The notes: generated by a model from the sequence alone, not told the origin. A stretch of DNA of 48,589 nucleotides from an uncultured Clostridia bacterium (GCA_947631325.1 CANRKX010000008.1:1-48589), one strand, 5' to 3'. Counted from the stretch's first letter, positions 17,815 to 27,585 are shown. Numbers and translations: made by a program.

Positions 17815-18927
17815 ATGACAATGACGAGAAAAGAACTGTTAAAAAGGGTGCCTTGGTTTGCGACGCAGGATTTGGAGCATGCGTTCGACAACCTGACCGA
17901 GGTCTTTACGCGTGACGTCGTGAGGGACTATATTCACCACCTTATCGACACCAAAGTGCCCTTCAGCCTCTTTATGGCGGACGTCGATAACTTTAAGTAT
18001 ATCAACGACGGCTACGGACACAGGGCGGGCGACGAGGTGTTGAGCAGTATAGCAAAATTCCTCATGGACTCTGTGGGCGATAAGGGCATAGTCGGCAGAT
18101 TCGGCGGCGACGAATTCATTCTCGTCTGCGAGAATATTACCGATTATGACGCGGTATGGGAGATAGGTCACAAGATAAACATGACTATCGGCAACCTCAA
18201 ATTCACCAACCGCGACATGCCGTCCGTGACCCTTTCTATGGGCGTGGCGAGATATCCGCTTGACACGACGGACTATGAGGAGCTGTGGAACCTCACCGAC
18301 AAGGCGCTCTATCGCGGCAAGATGAAGGGCAGGAATTGCTTTATCATCTATCTCGAGAGCAAGCACAAAAATCTCGACTTGAAGGGCAAGCGCGACCTTG
18401 CTTTCTCGCCCATGTTCCTGCATGCCAAAATTTTCAGCACGCTCACGGAAACGCAGAACCTTTCCATGGCGATAAAAAATCTTCTTTTGTTTCTCGTCTC
18501 ATATCACATGTTCGACCATCTGTGCATAGAAACGCCGTCGGGCATGAAGTTCAAAATGATTCACTCGCTTTCAAAGCATAAGGAGTTCAGACATATAAAT
18601 TATGACGAACTCGGCAAGATAGTCGACAATATAGGGCTTTTGTACGCAAATAAAATTTCGGGTTACAGCAGCAATATGAGCAGCGAGTTTGCCGAGGACT
18701 TGCAGGGTCAACACGTCGTTTCCACTCTCTATTGCAGGATTGAAGCTTTCGGCAAGGAGTACGGCTATATCCGCGTCGATATGACGGATACGGTGAGAAT
18801 TTGGCAGAACGACGAACTCAATCTTGTCGTTGCGTCGGCAAGGGCGATAGGGCTTATGCTGTACTACAACAAGACAACCATCGAAGAGCTTGACTATGGT
18901 CATATCGAGACCGTCGGCAAGGAATAA
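17815..18927 (+). CDS. diguanylate cyclase (GGDEF domain)
   Basis: A 370-residue soluble protein. The GGDEF domain occupies about residues 35-190: ADVDNFKYINDGYGHRAGD, then RFGGDEFILV with an intact active site, and VTLSMGVARYP. It should make c-di-GMP from two GTP. The RxxD product-inhibition site normally 5 residues before GGDEF is not present (Gly at both key places). The C-terminal ~170 residues look like a GAF-type domain and may sense a ligand. ATG 17815 is preferred over 17773 because it has GGAG at 17802-17805 and lies downstream of the promoter's expected start. First gene of the signalling block. Confidence 0.92.
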   Translation: MTMTRKELLKRVPWFATQDLEHAFDNLTEVFTRDVVRDYIHHLIDTKVPFSLFMADVDNFKYINDGYGHRAGDEVLSSIAKFLMDSVGDKGIVGRFGGDEFILVCENITDYDAVWEIGHKINMTIGNLKFTNRDMPSVTLSMGVARYPLDTTDYEELWNLTDKALYRGKMKGRNCFIIYLESKHKNLDLKGKRDLAFSPMFLHAKIFSTLTETQNLSMAIKNLLLFLVSYHMFDHLCIETPSGMKFKMIHSLSKHKEFRHINYDELGKIVDNIGLLYANKISGYSSNMSSEFAEDLQGQHVVSTLYCRIEAFGKEYGYIRVDMTDTVRIWQNDELNLVVASARAIGLMLYYNKTTIEELDYGHIETVGKE

Positions 18928-18975
18928 ATAAGACCAAATACTATTAACGAAAATATATTTTCAGGGAAGGTCATC

Positions 18976-20496
18976 GTGGCATCGGCAAAAGAAATTAAAA
19001 GGGAAAAAATACTTATAGCGGACGACTCCGAGATGAACCGCGCCATACTTGCGGATATACTCGGCGGCGATTACGAAATTCTTGAAGCGGCGGACGGCGC
19101 GGAAGCGGTCAAAATATTGCAGGAACAGGGGCACGGAATATCGCTTTTGTTGCTTGATATAAATATGCCCCTTCTCGACGGCTTCCAAGTGCTCGAAGCC
19201 ATGAATAAGAGCAAGCTTATTGAGAGTGTGCCCGTAATAATCATATCCGCCGAAAACGCCAACGTCGTTGCGGAGCGCGCCTTCAATTTGGGCGTAACAG
19301 ACTACATAAGTCGCCCTTTCGACGCCGTAATCGTAAGGCGCAGGGTGCAAAATACCCTGAATTTATACGGCAAACAGAAGAGACTCACCGAGCTTGTCGA
19401 GGAGCAGATTGTCGAACGGCAGAAGAACAATGCCATGATGATAGTCATTTTAAGCCATATCGTCGAGTTCAGAAACGAGGAGAGCGGTCCGCACATTCAG
19501 CATATAAGGATAATAACCGAGCTGTTTTTGAGGGCGTTGCCCTCCGTCGCGCCGCAGTATAACTATACGCCCGAGGAGATTTCGCTCATAGGCACGGCGT
19601 CGTCGCTGCACGATATCGGCAAGGTCTCAATCCCCACCGAAGTGTTGAATAAACCGGGACGGCTCACCCCCGAAGAGTTTTCCATAATGAAGACCCACTC
19701 GGCGATAGGTGCGGAGATGCTCGAAAAGTTGCCCATGTACAAGGACGAACCGCTTGTAAAGACAGCCTATCAGATATGTCGCTGGCACCACGAAAGGTAT
19801 GACGGCAGGGGCTATCCCGACGGCTTGAAGGGCGACGAAATCCCCATGCCCGCACAGGTCGTCGCACTTGCAGACGTCTATGACGCGCTCACGAGCGAGA
19901 GGGTGTACAAAAAGGCTATACCCCATGAAAAAGCCGTCGAAATGATTAAAAACGGCGAGTGCGGCTCATTCAATCCAATACTTATAAAGGTGCTTGATAA
20001 GGTTTCGGACGAGCTGTATGAAAAGTTGCATAATCCCGACACGTCGGACGACGACGAGGACATGCACAAGATAGCGGCTGAGGTCATGAAGCAGAAACAG
20101 ATAACCGCTTCGTCGCGCACGCTGTCGCTCATAGAGCGCGAAAGGAAAAAGTTCCAATTCTTTGCGGGGCTTTCGGACGGGCTTATCTTCGAACTTTCTT
20201 ACACGCCGTACATGATAACCTTTATGAACGACGGTGCGAAGAGGTTGGGGGTCAAAGATATAGTCCTCAATCCCGACAAGGACGAAGTTTTCCTCAAAAA
20301 CTGCGGTCTTGAAAATATAAAGGAAATAACGCGAATTCTTCGTTCCACCACGCCCGAAAAGGCAACGGTGGAGTACGTCGGCAATACGATGTTCGACGGC
20401 GAAGTCAGAAAATGCAAATTAATTGCGTACGCAATGTGGTCAGACGACGAAGTGCCCGAGCTCTTGGGCGCAGTCGGCAAGATATACCAAATTTAA
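18976..20496 (+). CDS. response regulator with HD-GYP phosphodiesterase domain
   Basis: A 506-residue protein. REC domain at about 12-130 with ILIADDSEMN, phospho-acceptor Asp61 in LLLLDINMP, and a Lys-less alpha5 end (YISRPFD). HD-GYP domain at about 165-345 with HDIGK, HxxxGAEML, HHERYDGRGYPDGL and DVYDAL, all metal ligands present, so it should hydrolyse c-di-GMP. The last ~110 residues resemble a PAS domain. GTG start at 18976, preceded by GGGAAGG; no nearer ATG fits the REC domain start. Placed next to an Hpt gene and a hybrid kinase, it is the likely output of a phosphorelay. Confidence 0.92.
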   Translation: MASAKEIKREKILIADDSEMNRAILADILGGDYEILEAADGAEAVKILQEQGHGISLLLLDINMPLLDGFQVLEAMNKSKLIESVPVIIISAENANVVAERAFNLGVTDYISRPFDAVIVRRRVQNTLNLYGKQKRLTELVEEQIVERQKNNAMMIVILSHIVEFRNEESGPHIQHIRIITELFLRALPSVAPQYNYTPEEISLIGTASSLHDIGKVSIPTEVLNKPGRLTPEEFSIMKTHSAIGAEMLEKLPMYKDEPLVKTAYQICRWHHERYDGRGYPDGLKGDEIPMPAQVVALADVYDALTSERVYKKAIPHEKAVEMIKNGECGSFNPILIKVLDKVSDELYEKLHNPDTSDDDEDMHKIAAEVMKQKQITASSRTLSLIERERKKFQFFAGLSDGLIFELSYTPYMITFMNDGAKRLGVKDIVLNPDKDEVFLKNCGLENIKEITRILRSTTPEKATVEYVGNTMFDGEVRKCKLIAYAMWSDDEVPELLGAVGKIYQI

Positions 20497-20519
20497 GGCT
20501 GCGCAGGAGAGAATATAAA

Positions 20520-20879
20520 ATGACGGTGAGTGAATTTTATGATGAGATTCACGGCGATTATAAGGGAACGCTGTCAAGATTTTTGACCGAGGAGCGCATG
20601 CGCAGATTTGCGCTCAAATTCGAATCCGACCCGAGTTACGACCAACTTCTCGACGGGGTGAGGGCAGGGGATATCGACAGCGCATTCCGCGCCGCACATA
20701 CCTTGAAGGGCGTATGCCAAAATCTAGGCTTTGATTGGCTGTATGAGATTTCTTTTGAGATAACCGAAATTCTTCGGTCGGGCAGTCTCGATGTTCAACG
20801 CCCCCTCGACGAATTGAAGACGCGTTACGGCGTCGTGATGACGGCTATCAGAAATATGAAAAACGACGAGAACAACTGA
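20520..20879 (+). CDS. Hpt-domain phosphotransfer protein
   Basis: A 119-residue all-helical protein with the Hpt signature FRAAHTLKGVCQNLGF (His at about residue 61). Free Hpt proteins carry phosphoryl groups between receiver domains. ATG 20520 is chosen because GCAGGAGAG precedes it and it opens the helical bundle; in-frame starts further upstream lie inside the HD-GYP gene. The neighbouring hybrid kinase lacks an Hpt domain of its own, so this protein probably links it to the REC-HD-GYP regulator. Confidence 0.9.
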   Translation: MTVSEFYDEIHGDYKGTLSRFLTEERMRRFALKFESDPSYDQLLDGVRAGDIDSAFRAAHTLKGVCQNLGFDWLYEISFEITEILRSGSLDVQRPLDELKTRYGVVMTAIRNMKNDENN

Positions 20880-20899
20880 AATTATTTATCGGTGAACAG

Positions 20900-23890
20900 A
20901 TGAAAAAAAAGACAGGTCAGCTTTTACAAAAAATATTGCCTGCGGTGCTTGTCGTCGCGTTAATTGTTGTCTTTTTCGTTATCTTCATGATAAACAACAA
21001 CAAGAGGATAATCGAGCAGAACGGCGACTACGTCGCCGAAACGACCCATCAGACGGCGGGCAAGGTGGGGCAGGTTCTTGTGACGGCGGCGCAGACGTTA
21101 AGAAACGTCGCCGCACTCACCGAGGTGGACGACGCCAACGACAAATATCCCGAAAATCTCCATCGGTTGAGCCCCGTTATATTTTCAAGCATTGATTATA
21201 TAAATAAGGATAAATTATTATTTCACGTCGAGGGCGAACCGACGCAAATAACGGTAGACCCCGTTTACTTCACCCAAGGCATGAACGGCGTCACGGGCGT
21301 ATACGCCGAACTGACCGACTATAACGGCGGCGGCGAAAACGGCAAGCGCGTTTTGAATATTTACACGCCCGTAAAACATAACGGCGAAGTGGTGGGCGTG
21401 CTTGTAGGCAGATATGCCGAGACGAGCCTTAAAAGCCTTATCGGTTCCACCTTCTTCGACCACGACTCCGAAGTGTTTATCTATACCACAAACCTCAATT
21501 CGGACGGCTCGGTTGAGAGCGTGAATTTGCTCGTCGGCTCGGACGACGAACTCGACGGCGACGAATTTTTGCAAGCCCTCAACAGCGATAACGATAATAA
21601 GCTTATAAGCTACTTCAACGAGATGCGCGTAGGTCAAAGGGACGGGCTCATGGTCAATTATCGGACGGGCGACGGCACCGAAACTGCGTATTTTTCCTTC
21701 GTTCCCAATGACAACGGCGTCCACCCGTGGCTAATTTTGCAGACCTTCCCCGCCGCAGTTACCACCGAGATGACGAGGATTGCCAATCTCGAGGGCATAC
21801 AATTAGGCTTGGAACTCTTTCTCGTCCTCGCGCTGTACATAGGCTTGATATTGATATTGGGCTATGTCCAGAACAGGCGTCTAAAAGACGAAAACAGGGA
21901 AATGAACTACGTTGTCGAGGGCGTTACAAACCTATATGACAGATTTGTGTACGTCAATCTTGTCGATAAGACCTATAAATATATAGCCGACACCTACCCC
22001 GACGGACAGGAGTTGCCCTCATCCGGCAATTACGACGACTTCCGAAAGGATATTATTGCAAGCTTCAAGGACGATTACGATAAAAAGAAGTTGGGCAAAA
22101 AGCTCGAAATCAACTCCATAAGGCAGGATTTGAGCGGCGAGGAATCCGAACTTCGATATGAGTACAGAACTTTAAGCAAGGGCGTGAAGTGGGAGGACCT
22201 CTCCATAATCTGCCTTTCACGCAATGCCGAGGGCGTTCCCAACGAAGTGCTGTTTGCGCGGCAGAATATCTCAGCCTTGAAGGATAAGGAGCTTCAGAAC
22301 CAAGTCGCTTTGAAGGAGGCGTTCCGCGCCGCAGAGGAAGCGAACAGGGCGAAGAGCGATTTCCTCTCCAACATGTCTCACGACATAAGGACGCCAATGA
22401 ATGCCGTCATCGGCTTTTCGACGTTGCTTGAAAATTCTGCGGACAAACCCGACAAGGTCGCGGAATACAGCCGCAAAATCAAAGCTTCGGGTCAGCACCT
22501 CTTGGGACTCATAAACGACGTTCTCGACATGAGCAAGATAGAGAGCGGAAAGATAACCCTAAACGTCTCCGAATTCGATATATCCGAACTTTTCGACGAG
22601 ATAAATTCCGTTATTTCGCCGCAAGCTAAGGCAAAAAATCAGCAATTCAGACTCAACGCGCAAGACCTTCGCCATGAAACCTATCTCGGCGATAAGTTGC
22701 GCATAAGCCAAATACTCATAAACGTATTGTCAAATGCGGTCAAATACACCAACGAGGGCGGCAATATCGACTTCACGGTGATGAACACCGAAAGCTCTTC
22801 ACAGCACGTCGATAACTTAACCTTTATAATTAAGGATAACGGCATAGGCATGAGCGCCGACTTTTTGAAGGTCGTCTATGAGCCCTTCGAACGCGAGGAC
22901 AACACCCTGACGAGCAAGATACAGGGCACGGGGCTGGGAATGGCGATAACCAAAAATCTCGTCGAACTCATGGGCGGCACGATTGACGTGCAGAGCAAGC
23001 TCGGCGAGGGAACGACCTTCACGATAACCCTCGGACTTCGCGCAATCGAAAAGATTGACGACAAGGACTTTTGGAACAAATACGGCGTCAAAAAGATACT
23101 CATCGTTGACGACGAAGCCGACGTCTGCCGAAACGTATGCGAAGTTTTGAAGGGCACGGGCATTTCGGCGGATTACTGCACCGACGGACACGCGGCTTTC
23201 GAAAAGGTAAAGGAGACGATTAAAGCCAACAATCCTTACGACGTCGTCCTTATCGACCTCAAAATGCCCAAGATAGACGGCGTGGAGACGGCGCGGCTAA
23301 TTCGCGGCGAACTCGGCGAAAGGGCTTCTGTCCTCATTCTCACCGCATACGATTGGGAGAACGTGGAGGAAGAGGCGGAGAAAGCGGGTATTGACGACTT
23401 TATGGCAAAGCCCTTCTTCCTGTCTGTATTCAAACATACTCTGAGCAGAATAAGGACGCATATGCTTGAAAGCGGCGCAAAGCCGCAGGACGACAATCCC
23501 CTGTTCGGAATGAATTTCCTCATTGCCGAGGATAACGAGATAAATGCGGAGATAATAAGCGAACTGCTTGAAGAGTGGGGCGCGCACTGCGATATCGTTG
23601 CCAACGGCAAGGAAGTGGCGGACACTTTCGTCCACAGCCCCAAGGATAAATACGATATGATTTTAATGGACGTGCAGATGCCAGTAATGAACGGATACGA
23701 AGCGACCAAGGTCATCCGTTCGAGCAGCCATCCGCGCGCAAAGACCGTGCCTATCGCGGCAATGACGGCAAATGCCTTCGCTGACGACGTGAAGCGCGCC
23801 CTCAAATCGGGAATGAACGCGCACATCGCGAAGCCCGTTTCGATGGACGTTTTGAAGGCGACGGTCAAAAAACTCAAAAAGAAAAATTGA
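20900..23890 (+). CDS. hybrid sensor histidine kinase with two receiver domains
   Basis: A 996-residue membrane kinase. Membrane helices at about 13-34 and 300-322 flank a ~265-residue extracytoplasmic sensor that looks like a double Cache domain (NIYTPVKHNGEVVGVLVGRY near 155-175). After a PAS-like linker come HisKA with MSHDIRTPMNAVIGFS (His about 494), the HATPase boxes NVLSNAVKYTNEGG, DNGIGM and GTGLGMAI, then REC1 (LIVDDEAD, LIDLKMP) and REC2 (LIAEDNEIN, ILMDVQMPVMNGYEAT). Both receivers have the phospho-acceptor Asp and the conserved Lys-Pro (AKPFF, AKPVS). The Cache domain suggests an extracellular small-molecule signal, not identifiable here. Confidence 0.94.
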   Translation: MKKKTGQLLQKILPAVLVVALIVVFFVIFMINNNKRIIEQNGDYVAETTHQTAGKVGQVLVTAAQTLRNVAALTEVDDANDKYPENLHRLSPVIFSSIDYINKDKLLFHVEGEPTQITVDPVYFTQGMNGVTGVYAELTDYNGGGENGKRVLNIYTPVKHNGEVVGVLVGRYAETSLKSLIGSTFFDHDSEVFIYTTNLNSDGSVESVNLLVGSDDELDGDEFLQALNSDNDNKLISYFNEMRVGQRDGLMVNYRTGDGTETAYFSFVPNDNGVHPWLILQTFPAAVTTEMTRIANLEGIQLGLELFLVLALYIGLILILGYVQNRRLKDENREMNYVVEGVTNLYDRFVYVNLVDKTYKYIADTYPDGQELPSSGNYDDFRKDIIASFKDDYDKKKLGKKLEINSIRQDLSGEESELRYEYRTLSKGVKWEDLSIICLSRNAEGVPNEVLFARQNISALKDKELQNQVALKEAFRAAEEANRAKSDFLSNMSHDIRTPMNAVIGFSTLLENSADKPDKVAEYSRKIKASGQHLLGLINDVLDMSKIESGKITLNVSEFDISELFDEINSVISPQAKAKNQQFRLNAQDLRHETYLGDKLRISQILINVLSNAVKYTNEGGNIDFTVMNTESSSQHVDNLTFIIKDNGIGMSADFLKVVYEPFEREDNTLTSKIQGTGLGMAITKNLVELMGGTIDVQSKLGEGTTFTITLGLRAIEKIDDKDFWNKYGVKKILIVDDEADVCRNVCEVLKGTGISADYCTDGHAAFEKVKETIKANNPYDVVLIDLKMPKIDGVETARLIRGELGERASVLILTAYDWENVEEEAEKAGIDDFMAKPFFLSVFKHTLSRIRTHMLESGAKPQDDNPLFGMNFLIAEDNEINAEIISELLEEWGAHCDIVANGKEVADTFVHSPKDKYDMILMDVQMPVMNGYEATKVIRSSSHPRAKTVPIAAMTANAFADDVKRALKSGMNAHIAKPVSMDVLKATVKKLKKKN

Positions 23891-23908
23891 CGTTAAACGG
23901 CGATAAAA

Positions 23909-26005
23909 ATGCAACTTCATCCCCAAAAATTCAATAGAATGACGCTTATCAAAGCCGCAGTGTGCCTTGTTGTTATACTGACGGTCTTGATAACGAGCGC
24001 AATATCCATCGCCTTTATGTCCAAGAGCGCGGCGTACGACGCGGCTTTGGGCGCATATGAGGGGTGGATAGGCGACCTCGCCGCGGCAAAGGGCGAGAGC
24101 GTTAAAAATTTGGAGAACGGCAACCACTCGGGCGACGAGTATTCTGCTGTTTTTGGCGGAGAGTTCGGCGGTTTTGAGGGCGTTGCCGTTGTCGCCGAAG
24201 CGAGCGGCGGGCGGGTCGTCTACTGTTCAAGCGATTTGCTTTCGGTGGATCAATTGCTGTCCGATAAAGGCTTTTCCATACCCGAAGATTCGTCCGTTCA
24301 AGTTCTGACTTTGGGCGATAAAGACTATGCTTTTGCGGCTAAAAAGGTCGGCGAACGTACATACATATGCGGATTTATCGATTTTTCTGCGTCGGCGAAA
24401 GCCATGAAAAATCTCAATTCATCGCTGCTCACCATTTCGATTTTTTCGGTCGTGCTTGTCGCCTGCGCTTTCATAACATACATAGTTATGACGGGGCTCA
24501 ACGAGCGCGGTCACCGCTATCGCTATAAATTCACCACCGATTCCGAGGGCAGAATTGTCCGCTCCAACGCAATGTTTAAGGAGGACTTTCCTCAAACCGT
24601 GCGCATCCACGACAATCTTGCGCACTTCGGCGAGGACAATTTAAGCGCAATCAAGCTCACCAATTTTGAGGAGGACGAGTTCATCGCCTGCTCGACGAAA
24701 AAACTTACAAACGGCAATTTCCGTCTGAAAGGCGACAAGCTCCACATGCCCTATAACTCGCAGGCAACCCAGCCGCGCGAGGTGATGAGGGAGGCGTACA
24801 CGGCTCTCCTTCCCAAGGGCAAAGCCTTTTTGATTGGTCGCATTTCCTTCGATAATCTTCACAACATAAAGGAAATGTTCGGGCGCGAATTTGCCGAAAC
24901 CGTTCACGGCATTTTGTACGCCAAAGTCTCAAAAATATTCACATATGTTTACGATTTGGACCTCTATCAGCTCGGCGTGCTCTTCCCCAACGGCAAAAAT
25001 TACGAAGCCCTTTTGCAGGATTTGCGCGATTACGTCAACGATTGGAACGAAGCTATAAAAATAGAGAGCAACGTCGTCATCATAAGCGTCAAGTGCGGCT
25101 TTGCAATCTGCGATAATTACATGGCGGAGCGCAATTTCGACTATGCCATGACCGCGGCAGAGGCGGCGTTAAAGCGCGCCACCGAGGATAAACTTAAAAA
25201 TTATTATGTATTCCACGGCACCGAAATCAAGCATTACGCCAAGTATTTCGTCAATTACGATATCCGCCAGATGCTCGCGGACAACATGTTCGAAATGGAG
25301 TATCAGCCGCAGTATGGCATAAAAGAGGGCAGAATAGTGGGCTTCGAAGCCCTCTTCCGCGTCAAAAAGTCGGCGAATATGACGGTCAATATCTTCGACC
25401 TCATCTCTTATGCCGAGCGCACGGGCAACATGGTCGTCTTGGGTGAATTTATTTTTGATACGGCAATGCGCTTTGCAAAGCGAGTGGAGGATAAAAACGT
25501 CAAAGTTTCCCTCAACGTGTCGCCCATTCAGCTCATGCAGGCGGGCTTTTGCGATAACTTCCTCGCGATATTCAACAAGTATGAATTAAAACCGGGCGTC
25601 ATCTGCGTCGAAATCACGGAATCCTTCCTCGTTCAGAACTTCGACGACGCCGTCCAAAAGCTCGAAATTCTCCGCGAACACGGCATTGAAGTGCACCTTG
25701 ACGACTTCGGCACCCGCTATTCGTCGCTTCTCTATCTCAAAAAACTGCCCGTCTCGGTCATCAAAATCGACAGGGAATTTATCATAGATATCAAGGAAAA
25801 CGACCTCGACAAATCCATTGTCGAAATGATTGTCAAAATCTGCCGCACCCACGACTTCAAGTGTATAACCGAGGGCGTGGAAACGCGCGAGCAGTACGAC
25901 GTGTTGAAGTCGCTCGGCGTCGATATAATACAGGGCTGGATAATCGGCAAATCGGCGCCTGCGGACATTGCGGCGCGGCTCATCGATACTTTCGTATTGA
26001 AATAA
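23909..26005 (+). CDS. membrane EAL-domain c-di-GMP phosphodiesterase with degenerate GGDEF
   Basis: A 698-residue protein. Helices at about 11-34 and 167-190 enclose an extracytoplasmic sensor. A GGDEF-like region (about 300-420) lacks the GGDEF motif (FPNGKNY in its place), so it is not a cyclase. The EAL domain (about 450-690) keeps the residues needed for hydrolysis: GFEALFR, LNVSPIQL, VEITES, HLDDFGTRYSSLLYL, VIKIDREF, ITEGVET and IQGWIIGK. It should linearise c-di-GMP. It follows the hybrid kinase by 18 bp. Confidence 0.92.
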   Translation: MQLHPQKFNRMTLIKAAVCLVVILTVLITSAISIAFMSKSAAYDAALGAYEGWIGDLAAAKGESVKNLENGNHSGDEYSAVFGGEFGGFEGVAVVAEASGGRVVYCSSDLLSVDQLLSDKGFSIPEDSSVQVLTLGDKDYAFAAKKVGERTYICGFIDFSASAKAMKNLNSSLLTISIFSVVLVACAFITYIVMTGLNERGHRYRYKFTTDSEGRIVRSNAMFKEDFPQTVRIHDNLAHFGEDNLSAIKLTNFEEDEFIACSTKKLTNGNFRLKGDKLHMPYNSQATQPREVMREAYTALLPKGKAFLIGRISFDNLHNIKEMFGREFAETVHGILYAKVSKIFTYVYDLDLYQLGVLFPNGKNYEALLQDLRDYVNDWNEAIKIESNVVIISVKCGFAICDNYMAERNFDYAMTAAEAALKRATEDKLKNYYVFHGTEIKHYAKYFVNYDIRQMLADNMFEMEYQPQYGIKEGRIVGFEALFRVKKSANMTVNIFDLISYAERTGNMVVLGEFIFDTAMRFAKRVEDKNVKVSLNVSPIQLMQAGFCDNFLAIFNKYELKPGVICVEITESFLVQNFDDAVQKLEILREHGIEVHLDDFGTRYSSLLYLKKLPVSVIKIDREFIIDIKENDLDKSIVEMIVKICRTHDFKCITEGVETREQYDVLKSLGVDIIQGWIIGKSAPADIAARLIDTFVLK

Positions 26006-26029
26006 CCCGTTCAAATTCATTCCCAATCG

Positions 26030-26117
26030 CGCGTTTTGCGTGTATAATGTTTTGCGTATAATTTTGCGCGTACAATCGTGTATATAAATTTAAATAATCG
26101 CGTTTTGCGTGTATAAT
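26030..26117 (+). repeat. pair of identical 19-bp direct repeats, each ending in TATAAT
   Basis: CGCGTTTTGCGTGTATAAT occurs at 26030-26048 and again at 26099-26117; a decayed third version lies between (TTTTGCGTATAAT, 26049-26061 region). All sit in the gap upstream of the EAL-like gene. Confidence 0.8.
26089..26117 (+). promoter_or_regulatory. possible promoter of the EAL-like gene
   Basis: TATAAT at 26112-26117 with a weak TTTAAA 17 bp upstream. It lies 31 bp before the start codon of the EAL-like gene, which has AAAGGA as ribosome binding site. Confidence 0.45.
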
Positions 26118-26148
26118 ATTAAATAATAAGTAAAAGGATAATTTTCAC

Positions 26149-27549
26149 ATGCTTTTAGGTCTTTGCGCGACCGGGCTCAACACCGGTGTAACAATTTTTT
26201 TGACCATATTGATTTTGTTGCTCTCGGGAGTGGCGATTTTCTTTCTGTATCGCGGCGTCAGAAAGGATAGAAGCCGCTACATAAACAGCAAGCTTCAGAC
26301 GGGCGAGCTCGACAAAGAGGGCTTCGACGAGTTCTTGAAAAAACGCTTCGCGTCGGCTAACAAAAACACCCATTTCACCGTGTATTATATTGAAGTTAAC
26401 GACGCCAAGCCCATGCAAGAATCCTTTGGTGAAAAGCTCTTCGGCAGTGCCATGGCGACGTTGCAAGACAGATTTTATAAGCTCTTTCCCCGCGGTTCGC
26501 GCGTGTGCATATATGAGTATGACTCAATCGTCGTTTACACCGAGGAGGATATGACCAAAAAGGAAATCTCCGACATTTCCGCCTTCTGCCTTGTCGAGGG
26601 TCACAAGCCAATCGGCAGTGCAACGCGCGTCAAGCTCGAACTCGACCTCAATATGGGCGTGTGCAGTTATAACGCTTTCAGCGCAGATTTCGACACCTTC
26701 AAACAAAACCTCGAGCTCGCCCTTGCAACCTCCAAAAGGAGCGGTCTTAATAAGTTCACCGTCTATTCGGCAGACCTTATGGGCAGCGACACGGAGGAGT
26801 ATAAGTATTATCAAGAGATTAAGTCGGCAATCGAAGCCAACGAATTCACCCTTTATTATCAACCCATCTTCGATTTACAGCAAAACCGCGCGATTGCGTA
26901 TGAAGCCCTTTTGCGTTGGAACCACAAGACTCTCGGCGTCCTTTCGCCCGCAAAGTTCCTCTCGATTATAGAGCAGTCGGGCGATATAAATTGGGTCGGA
27001 ACTTGGGCTTTCGAGCAAATGCTCGTCACCTATGAACGCCACAAGTCCGAGCACCCGCAGGACGACGTGATTTTCAGTATGAACCTCTCGCCCAAACAGC
27101 TCATGAACCCCAAACTTGTCGAAGATTTGCGCCGAATTCTCAAAAAACACCGCGTTTCGGCGGGCGAAGTGTGCCTTGAAATCGTCGAGTTCGCCATGTT
27201 CGATAAGGTTCAACAGGTCAAAGATAACATTCAGCAACTCACGCAAAGCGGCTTCAAAATCGCCGTTGACGACTTCGGGCTTGAAATGAGCTCGCTCAAA
27301 ATGCTTGAAAATTTGCAGTTCAACTTCGTCAAACTCAACAAGAGCTTTATCGAGCAGTCGCAGGACGACTTTTTGATTGGCGGCGTCGTGGACGCCCTCG
27401 TCGGCTATTCCGAAAAGAAGAACTTCCAAATTGTCGCGTCGGGAGTGGAGGACGACGTAACCCTTGAATTTTTGAAAGAGCGCAAAATTCACTGCGGACA
27501 GGGTTATTTCTTCGGCAAACCCCAACCCCCCGAAGAATACGGTCTGTAA
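26149..27549 (+). CDS. EAL-like protein, probably catalytically inactive
   Basis: A 466-residue protein with an N-terminal membrane helix (about 8-40), a degenerate GGDEF-like region (about 70-205, no GGDEF) and an EAL domain (about 220-460). EAL (YEALLRW), LNLSPKQL-type (MNLSPKQL), LEIVEF and AVDDFG are kept, but two catalytic positions differ: the KxDR segment reads KLNKSF (Asp to Asn), and EGVE reads SGVE (Glu to Ser). Such EAL domains usually bind c-di-GMP without cleaving it, so this may be a receptor. It has its own upstream region with repeats and is the last gene of the block. Confidence 0.85.
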   Translation: MLLGLCATGLNTGVTIFLTILILLLSGVAIFFLYRGVRKDRSRYINSKLQTGELDKEGFDEFLKKRFASANKNTHFTVYYIEVNDAKPMQESFGEKLFGSAMATLQDRFYKLFPRGSRVCIYEYDSIVVYTEEDMTKKEISDISAFCLVEGHKPIGSATRVKLELDLNMGVCSYNAFSADFDTFKQNLELALATSKRSGLNKFTVYSADLMGSDTEEYKYYQEIKSAIEANEFTLYYQPIFDLQQNRAIAYEALLRWNHKTLGVLSPAKFLSIIEQSGDINWVGTWAFEQMLVTYERHKSEHPQDDVIFSMNLSPKQLMNPKLVEDLRRILKKHRVSAGEVCLEIVEFAMFDKVQQVKDNIQQLTQSGFKIAVDDFGLEMSSLKMLENLQFNFVKLNKSFIEQSQDDFLIGGVVDALVGYSEKKNFQIVASGVEDDVTLEFLKERKIHCGQGYFFGKPQPPEEYGL

Positions 27550-27585
27550 TTTGCCCACTCGGTATGCTTATTAAATGTTAAGTGC

